Assembly: GCA_002291875.1 (NCBI GenBank)
Contig: DBAV01000240.1
Span: 1 to 5,469, forward strand
Direction of reading: 5' to 3'
From: Hyphomonadaceae bacterium UBA1001
Lineage (GTDB): Bacteria; Pseudomonadota; Alphaproteobacteria; Caulobacterales; Aquidulcibacteraceae
Length of the DNA: 5,469 nt
Part shown: positions 1 to 4,386 of the stretch, piece after piece
Layout of the letters: each line of letters starts with the position of its first letter
Position numbering within the stretch: the first letter of the stretch is position 1
The notes under the pieces: generated by a model
What the model was told of the DNA's origin: nothing
Database searches by the model: none
The model's input: only the letters and a program-made list of their open reading frames with translations
Translations under genes and position numbers: made by a program

Positions 1-175
1 TCATCACCGGCATGTTCCAGTCCAGCAGGATGGCCTCGGGCATGCGGGTGCGGCAGGCGTTCAGCGCCTCCATGCCGTCCGCGGCCTCTTCGACCTCGAA
101 CTGGAGATCCTCAAGGATACGGCGCGCGACCATGCGGATCACGCGGCTGTCGTCGACGACCAGGCAGCTTTTCAT
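1..175 (-). CDS. cheY: CheY-type response regulator, receiver domain (C-terminus cut by left window edge)
   Basis: This is a single-domain chemotaxis response regulator that would accept phosphate from CheA and act on the flagellar motor or serve as a phosphate sink. Only the first 58 residues are in the window, about half of the usual 120. Seen directly: an N-terminal beta strand leading into the acidic pair Asp8-Asp9 (motif CLVVDDSR), and the phosphoacceptor Asp52 in the motif ILLDWNMPVM. The later Thr/Ser and Lys switch residues lie off the window. The ATG at 175 is chosen because GAGGAG (182-187) sits 6 bases upstream. An in-frame ATG at 196 would add seven residues but has no ribosome binding site. 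The gene follows cheW after 48 bases with no terminator seen, so it is probably in the same operon. The receiver assignment is firm. The exact CheY paralogue cannot be told from half a domain. Confidence 0.93.
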   Translation of the reverse strand, partial: MKSCLVVDDSRVIRMVARRILEDLQFEVEEAADGMEALNACRTRMPEAILLDWNMPVM

Positions 176-181
176 CGTGTT

Positions 182-187
182 CTCCTC
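182..187 (-). promoter_or_regulatory. ribosome binding site of cheY
   Basis: GAGGAG on the minus strand lies 6 bases before the ATG at 175. It decides between this ATG and the in-frame ATG at 196, which has nothing comparable upstream. Confidence 0.75.
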
Positions 188-223
188 GTTCACCATGTTG
201 GACCGGGAGGGCTTTCGGAATCC

Positions 224-724
224 TTACGCGGCGGCGCCGAATCCGGCGTCGGCTGCTGCCGGGGCGTCGATCATGCGGTCGATGTCGATGGCCACCAGCA
301 AGCGGTCGTGCAGCTGGCACACCCCGCGCGACACCTCGCGCCAGCGCGCGTCGAGATTCACCGGATTGTCCTCGAAGCGGCCGGGCTCGAGGCGCAGCAC
401 CTCGGACACGCGGTCGACGATCAGGCCATAGCTCTCGCCGTCGCGTTCGACCCCGATCGCCATGGCGCCCTGATAGCCGCCCTGGCGGCGGGGATGGCCC
501 AGCCGCACGCGTGAATCGATGGCGGTGACGATGCGTCCGCGCAGGTTCAGAAGGCCCGCCACGTCCGGGCGCGCCAGCGGCACCGGGGTGGTCGACTGGA
601 TGGCGAACACGTCGTGTACGTCCGAAACACGCGCGCCGAACAGGCCGCCATCGATCTCGAAGGTCAGGAACAGGTCTCCGGCATCGGCCGGAGCGCCCGA
701 GGCGGATGCGGACGCGGTGCTCAT
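224..724 (-). CDS. cheW: chemotaxis adaptor protein CheW
   Basis: CheW is the cytoplasmic scaffold that links CheA to chemoreceptor tips in the signalling array. The product is 166 residues, the usual size for a stand-alone CheW. After a Ser/Ala-rich N-terminal tail of about 16 residues, one CheW-like beta-barrel domain spans about residues 17-155. Its hallmarks are LNLRGRIVTAID at 59-70, the conserved receptor/CheA-contact region, YGLIVDRVSEV at 99-109, and the closing strands with LLVAIDIDRMI at 142-152. A longer reading from 850 exists, but it would run far into cheA and its first 42 residues are not CheW-like. The ATG at 724 overlaps the cheA stop as ATGA, and GGAG (732-735) sits 7 bases upstream, so translation is probably coupled to cheA. 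The TAA stop is at 224-226. No part of the fold appears to be missing. Confidence 0.94.
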   Translation of the reverse strand: MSTASASASGAPADAGDLFLTFEIDGGLFGARVSDVHDVFAIQSTTPVPLARPDVAGLLNLRGRIVTAIDSRVRLGHPRRQGGYQGAMAIGVERDGESYGLIVDRVSEVLRLEPGRFEDNPVNLDARWREVSRGVCQLHDRLLVAIDIDRMIDAPAAADAGFGAAA

Positions 725-3372
725 GCGGCCTCTCCGCGGTTCTTGAGGGCATAGTCCAGCGCCGCCAGCAGGCCGTGGCGGTCGGACTTGCGCACCGCGT
801 CGGCAAAGCTGCCGGGGGTCGGCAGGGTGCCCCCCGTCAGCGCCAGGCACGCCGCGCCCGACCAGCGCGTGTCCTCGGAGAGGCGGCTGGCAAAGGTTTC
901 GGCGGCGGCCGGATCGCCCTCGGTGTCGGCCAGGATGGCGTCGAAATTCTCGCCCCGGGCGTGCAGGCGCCAGGCGGCCTCGGTGCTTTCGACGGCGGTG
1001 ACCTGATAGCCCGCCGCCTGCAGCAGCGGCGCCAGCAGGTTGCGGAAGAAGGGATTGGTCTCGACCAGCAGCACCCGGCGCGGGGGTGCACGCTCACGCG
1101 TGGCAGCCTCGAACCAGTCGTCATGGCCCTGCTGCAGGAAATGCCCGACATCGACCACTTCGGTGGCCCGCCCCTTGATGACCGCAGCGCCCAGAATGCC
1201 CGGCGTGTGGGCCACCAGCTCGATGTCCAGCCGGTCGTGAACGATGTCCAGGATGCGGTCGACCGCAAGGCCCATGGTGCGCGCGCCCTGGCTGAACATC
1301 AGGATGGGCTGGCTGCCTTCGGCGGCGAAGGCAAAATCGCCGGCGGCGTGGATCACCGGCACCAGCTCGCCGCGATACTGCATGACGGCACGGCCATTGG
1401 CGCGCTCGAGCCGCTCGACCGGGGTATCCTCGATGCGCGTCACCAGCGACAGCGGCACGGCCTTGGGCTCGCGCCCGCCGGCCTCGAACATCAGCATCGA
1501 GACGGCCGCACCCGCGGTGTCGGTGCCGGTGTCGGCGGTGGCCGCGCGTTCGTCGGCGGTCTGGTCGATCTCGCCGACATGGGCGGCGATGCCCGTTGGG
1601 TCCACGATCATGATGACGGATCCGTCTCCCAGGATGGTCGAGCCGGTGAAGGTGGTGATGCCCTTGAGCAGCGAGGACAGCGGCTTGACCACGATCTCCT
1701 CGGTGTCGAGCACCTCGTCGACCATGAGGCCAAATCGGTTGCCGCCGACCTGCATGACCACGACATATTCCATGCCGGGCTCGGCGCCCTCGGCCCGGGC
1801 GTCGGTGCCGAGGTCCAGAACGTCTGCGATGTCGACCAGCGGCAGCAGGCGGTCGCGCAGGCGCATCACCCGGGTGCGGTTGACCCGCTCGATCCGGGTC
1901 TCCGAGCCAGGGCCGCCGGCGCGCACCAGTTCCAGCACCGCAATTTGCGGAATGGCGAACCGCCCCCCGCGCGAGCCGACGATCATCGCCGAGACGATCG
2001 CCAGCGTCAGCGGGATCTTGATGGTGAAGACGGTGCCGAAACCCTCGGTCGAGGTCAGGTCGATCTGCCCCCCGATCAGTTCCACATTGGTCTTGACCAC
2101 GTCCATGCCGACACCGCGGCCGGAGAGGTTGGTGACCTTGGCGGCGGTGGAAAAGCCCGGCGCGAAGATGAAGCGCTGGATCTGGGCGTCGGTCATCTGG
2201 GCCGCCTCGGAGGCGGTGACCAGGCCCTTGCCGATGGCCTTTTCGCGGATGCGCGCCACCGGCAGGCCCGCGCCATCGTCCTCGATCTGGATGATGATGT
2301 GGCCGCCCTCGTGGAAGGCGCGCAGGGTGATGGTGCCCTGGGGCGGCTTGCCGCGCGCCACCCGGTCCTCGGGCCGCTCGACGCCGTGATCGCACGAATT
2401 GCGGATCATGTGGGTCAGCGGATCACGGATCAGTTCGGACACCTGGCGGTCGAGTTCGGTCGCCTCGCCCTCCATCCGCAACTCGATCTTCTTGCCCAGA
2501 TCGCGCGAGGCGTCCCGGACGATCCGCGGCAGTTTTTTCCACGCATTGCCGATCGGCTGCATGCGGGTCTTCATCACCCGGTCCTGAAGCTCGGCGGTGA
2601 TGGTCGAGAGCCGCTGGAGCGGCACCTTGAACTCGGAGTTCTCCATGTTGCGGACCATCTGGAGCAGCTGGTTGCGCGTCAGCACCAGCTCGGACACCAT
2701 GGTCATCAACTGTTCCAGGACCTCGACATTGACCCGGATGGACTGGGTCGCCAGCGAGCCCGCACCCCTGGCCTCGTCATCGTCCGTGTCCGGCGCACGC
2801 AGCATGGCCGGCGCGGGCGCCGGGGGCGGTGCAGCTTCGGGGTTGTCCTCGACGGGGCCGTCGGCAGCGCGGAAGGCAGCCTCGAGGTCGGCCAGCGATA
2901 CCTCGCCCGGGCGCAGGAAGCGGCCCTGGTCGGCATCCCATTTCTCGCCGTTCGGGCCGACCTTGGGCGCCTCGGGGACCGCGGCTGCCGGCGCGTGACC
3001 TTCGGCGGCGGCCTCCAGCTCGCCGATCAGCGCGCCGTCGTCACCCGCCGGTTCCTCGCCGGTGGCCTCGAGATCGGCCAGGATTTCCTTGATGCGGTCG
3101 ATCGAGCGCAGGATGGTGCTGACCGCCTCGGGCGTGACCGCCAGCGTGCGGTCGCGAAACTTGCCCAGCAACGTCTCGCCGGCATGGGCAACGGCCTCGA
3201 GACGCGCCAGCCCCAGAAAGCCGCAGGTGCCCTTGATCGTGTGCACCAGACGGAAAATGTTGTTCAGCGTCGCCGCGTCGTTGGGGTCCTGCTCGAACCG
3301 CAGCAATTCGGGTTCGATCGTTTCCAGGTTCTCGGCCGTTTCGGTCAGGAACTCGCTGAGGATGTCGTCCAT
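721..3372 (-). CDS. cheA: chemotaxis histidine kinase CheA with tandem CheW-like domains and C-terminal receiver domain
   Basis: CheA is the cytoplasmic kinase of the chemoreceptor array; it autophosphorylates and passes phosphate to CheY/CheB-type receivers. The product has 883 residues, longer than the roughly 650 of enteric CheA. Domains read from the sequence: HPt 1-105 with phospho-His44 (RLVHTIKGTCGFLGL); linker about 106-210, Ala/Pro- and acid-rich, with no recognisable CheY-binding P2 domain; P3 dimerisation helices about 211-275; HATPase about 276-455, with N box Asn325 (IRNSCDHG), G1 box EDDGAG 364-369 and G2 box GRGVGMD 418-424; CheW-like P5 about 457-600; a second, divergent CheW-like domain about 625-750; and a receiver domain about 765-880. 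The receiver keeps Asp816, Thr846 and Lys862, but has Glu771-Thr772 where an acidic pair is expected. Kinase residues look intact. The start has a typical CheA beginning (MDDILSEFLTETAEN), with GGAAG 7 bases before the ATG. The stop overlaps the cheW start. Confidence 0.98.
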   Translation of the reverse strand: MDDILSEFLTETAENLETIEPELLRFEQDPNDAATLNNIFRLVHTIKGTCGFLGLARLEAVAHAGETLLGKFRDRTLAVTPEAVSTILRSIDRIKEILADLEATGEEPAGDDGALIGELEAAAEGHAPAAAVPEAPKVGPNGEKWDADQGRFLRPGEVSLADLEAAFRAADGPVEDNPEAAPPPAPAPAMLRAPDTDDDEARGAGSLATQSIRVNVEVLEQLMTMVSELVLTRNQLLQMVRNMENSEFKVPLQRLSTITAELQDRVMKTRMQPIGNAWKKLPRIVRDASRDLGKKIELRMEGEATELDRQVSELIRDPLTHMIRNSCDHGVERPEDRVARGKPPQGTITLRAFHEGGHIIIQIEDDGAGLPVARIREKAIGKGLVTASEAAQMTDAQIQRFIFAPGFSTAAKVTNLSGRGVGMDVVKTNVELIGGQIDLTSTEGFGTVFTIKIPLTLAIVSAMIVGSRGGRFAIPQIAVLELVRAGGPGSETRIERVNRTRVMRLRDRLLPLVDIADVLDLGTDARAEGAEPGMEYVVVMQVGGNRFGLMVDEVLDTEEIVVKPLSSLLKGITTFTGSTILGDGSVIMIVDPTGIAAHVGEIDQTADERAATADTGTDTAGAAVSMLMFEAGGREPKAVPLSLVTRIEDTPVERLERANGRAVMQYRGELVPVIHAAGDFAFAAEGSQPILMFSQGARTMGLAVDRILDIVHDRLDIELVAHTPGILGAAVIKGRATEVVDVGHFLQQGHDDWFEAATRERAPPRRVLLVETNPFFRNLLAPLLQAAGYQVTAVESTEAAWRLHARGENFDAILADTEGDPAAAETFASRLSEDTRWSGAACLALTGGTLPTPGSFADAVRKSDRHGLLAALDYALKNRGEAA

Positions 3373-3412
3373 CGCCTCGCTTCCGCGGGGTCACGGCGTC
3401 ACGCCCGGCCCC

Positions 3413-3423
3413 CTCGGTCCGAG
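3413..3423. repeat. short perfect palindrome in cheA leader
   Basis: CTCGG-T-CCGAG is an 11-base odd palindrome in the untranslated leader of cheA. A second one, GGCGT-C-ACGCC, lies at 3395-3405. Each gives 5-bp arms around one base, so neither can form a tight hairpin by itself. They could be protein-binding half-site pairs or chance in GC-rich DNA. Confidence 0.25.
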
Positions 3424-3435
3424 ACATGGGCGAAT

Positions 3436-3459
3436 CCGGTTAACAAGGGTTGAACCCGG
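3436..3459. repeat. imperfect 24-bp inverted repeat upstream of cheA
   Basis: The left arm CCGGTTAAC (3436-3444) and right arm GTTGAACCCGG (3449-3459) are inverted copies, the right arm having two extra single bases, around a 4-base spacer. The repeat encloses the TTAA-N7-TGAA element and lies 64-87 bases before the cheA start. It could be an operator for a dimeric regulator. Confidence 0.4.
3440..3454. promoter_or_regulatory. possible CtrA-like binding site upstream of cheA
   Basis: TTAACAAGGGTTGAA fits the CtrA pattern TTAA-N7-TTAA with one mismatch in the second half. It is the only TTAA in the window, and it falls in the intergenic leader of a chemotaxis operon. CtrA is known to control flagellar and chemotaxis genes in Caulobacter and relatives. 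The call depends on the host being such an alphaproteobacterium, which is itself inferred. Confidence 0.35.
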
Positions 3460-3484
3460 CCCGGCGGCCGCGCGGGCGTCTTGT

Positions 3485-3500
3485 AGCAACAGGCTTGCCG
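3485..3500 (-). promoter_or_regulatory. possible sigma-54-type promoter for cheA
   Basis: On the minus strand CGGCAAG-CCTG-TTGCT matches the sigma-54 consensus TGGCACG-N4-TTGCW at 10 of 12 defined positions, with the essential GG and GC exactly 10 bases apart. It begins 5 bases after the crp stop codon. It would give a start near 3472-3475 and an untranslated leader of about 100 bases for cheA. No enhancer site was identified, and part of the match could be chance in GC-rich sequence. Confidence 0.38.
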
Positions 3501-3505
3501 GCAGC

Positions 3506-4216
3506 TCAGGCGGCGAGGGTGCCCAGGCGCGCGGGGTCGAGCACCTCGAGCCCGCCCGATCGCCATTCCAGAATGCCCTCGCGGCGCAGCTCGCCCGCCA
3601 CCCGCGAGAGATAGACGCTGGTCACACCCAGCGCCCCCGCCACCAGGGTCTGGGGGACGGGCAGGCGCAGCGGCGCTGCATTCGCACTGTCGACCGGGCG
3701 CACCCGGCGGATCAGCGCGTTCAGGAAGGCGGCAAGCATGGCCGCCCCCTGGCGGTGGCCCATGATCTCCTGCATGCGGCGCGCGCGGCCCAGTTCGGCC
3801 CGGATCGCGCGGTCATAGAAGGCAAAGGCCTCTTCTTCGGCGCGCACCGCCGCCATGAAGCGCTGGCGCTCGAACGCCACGACGCGGGTATCGGTCAGGG
3901 CGGTGATGGTCGCCTCGGCCGACGACACCATCAACGTGCCCAGGCCCAGAAGATCGCCCGGCAGGGCGAAATCCAGCACCTGGAGCTCGCCGCCATCGGT
4001 CACGCGCTCGATCGAGAACCATCCGTCCAGCACGATGTGTACATGCCGGTCGGCATTGCCCTGACGGGTCAGGGTGCGCCCCTTGGCGAGGGTCACCTCG
4101 CCCGCCCGCTCCCGCAGGAACGAGGCCGAAAGTGACACGTGCGGGCCGAGCGCGTCCGCCGGACGCGACCCGGTTATGTCGTCAGGCGTGCTGACGACGC
4201 GGGTGTTTGCAAGCAA
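3506..4216 (-). CDS. Crp/Fnr-family transcriptional regulator (no cysteines, non-CRP ligand site)
   Basis: This is a cytoplasmic DNA-binding regulator of 236 residues, typical for the family. A cyclic-nucleotide-binding-like beta roll spans about residues 32-115 (motif LPGDLLGLG at 85-93). A long dimerisation helix covers about 120-165. A C-terminal winged helix follows at about 185-234, with helix-turn-helix QTLVAGALGVTSVYLSRVAG at 189-208. There is no cysteine at all, so it cannot carry an FNR-type Fe-S cluster. The positions of the CRP cAMP contacts Glu72 and Arg82 are Leu and Ser (LMVSSAEAT), so cAMP binding is unlikely. The TTG at 4216 is chosen because GGAGG (4225-4229) lies 8 bases upstream. 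A TTG at 4324 would give 272 residues, but the added segment is not family-like and has unusual T-ending codons (ACT, TTT, CTT, TTT, ATT). A GTG at 4138 has no ribosome binding site. The signal sensed and the targets are unknown. Confidence 0.9.
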   Translation of the reverse strand: MLANTRVVSTPDDITGSRPADALGPHVSLSASFLRERAGEVTLAKGRTLTRQGNADRHVHIVLDGWFSIERVTDGGELQVLDFALPGDLLGLGTLMVSSAEATITALTDTRVVAFERQRFMAAVRAEEEAFAFYDRAIRAELGRARRMQEIMGHRQGAAMLAAFLNALIRRVRPVDSANAAPLRLPVPQTLVAGALGVTSVYLSRVAGELRREGILEWRSGGLEVLDPARLGTLAA

Positions 4217-4224
4217 TTTCCGTC

Positions 4225-4229
4225 CCTCC
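4225..4229 (-). promoter_or_regulatory. ribosome binding site deciding the TTG start of the Crp/Fnr gene
   Basis: A perfect GGAGG on the minus strand lies 8 bases before the TTG at 4216. The alternative in-frame starts at 4324 (TTG) and 4138 (GTG) have no comparable site. Confidence 0.6.
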
Positions 4230-4274
4230 GACGCCGCCGGGCCCCACCCCTGTGCGGTGATGTCGATGCGCCGG

Positions 4275-4302
4275 ATAATGTCCGGGTGCGTCGGAAAGGC
4301 AA
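4275..4302 (-). promoter_or_regulatory. possible housekeeping-type promoter of the Crp/Fnr gene
   Basis: On the minus strand TTGCCT (4302-4297) and CATTAT (4280-4275) are separated by 16 bases, each matching 4 of 6 consensus bases of the sigma-70 -35 and -10 boxes. The local sequence is more AT-rich than its surroundings. Transcription would start near 4267, about 50 bases before the preferred TTG start and downstream of the 4324 alternative, which supports the shorter gene. Confidence 0.3.
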
Positions 4303-4331
4303 GCAGAAAAGTGCCCGTCTGCAAATATTCT

Positions 4332-4349
4332 TCGGGTGCGGAAACCCGA
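4332..4349. repeat. second hairpin overlapping the first, mutually exclusive
   Basis: TCGGGT (4332-4337) can pair perfectly with ACCCGA (4344-4349) across a 6-base loop. The ACCCGA arm is the same one used by the 4341-4367 hairpin, so only one of the two can form in a given transcript. Confidence 0.4.
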
Positions 4350-4367
4350 GAGTCACTCGGGTGTTTC
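4341..4367 (-). terminator. hairpin after the outer-membrane protein gene, possible terminator
   Basis: A perfect 7-bp stem (ACCCGAG 4344-4350 with CTCGGGT 4356-4362) closes a 5-base loop. It extends by two to three pairs past a bulged G at 4363. It lies 20-46 bases beyond the stop codon of the barrel gene, a good place for a terminator. The run of T expected after the stem is short (GGGTTTCC), so termination may be weak or factor-assisted. Confidence 0.4.
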
Positions 4368-4386
4368 TGTCGGTAGCGCCGAAATC

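Noticed and set aside
224..850. Long form of CheW starting at 850
   Set aside because: The first 42 residues are read from within cheA in another frame and are not CheW-like. The ATG at 724 has a ribosome binding site and a standard ATGA overlap.
1244..2389. A 381-codon plus-strand frame opposite cheA
   Set aside because: Ser/Arg/Pro-rich shadow translation with no homologous motif and no convincing ribosome binding site.
1121..2395. A 424-codon minus-strand frame inside cheA
   Set aside because: The translation is Arg/His/Gly/Pro-rich without any fold pattern, and the true cheA frame over the same bases shows every kinase motif.
706..3453. A 915-codon open frame on the plus strand opposite cheA
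   Set aside because: It mirrors cheA almost end to end, has a low-complexity Gly/His/Asp/Arg-rich translation, and arises because the GC-rich third positions of cheA leave few stops on the opposite strand. No domain is recognisable.
3447..3457. GGGTT-G-AACCC as an intrinsic terminator of the Crp/Fnr gene
   Set aside because: One-base centre cannot form a hairpin loop and there is no following T-run; it is better treated as part of the inverted repeat 3436-3459.
3062..4135. A 357-codon plus-strand frame spanning the cheA start, its leader and the Crp/Fnr gene
   Set aside because: It crosses two real minus-strand genes and an intergenic region, and its composition changes with the gene beneath it, as expected for a shadow.
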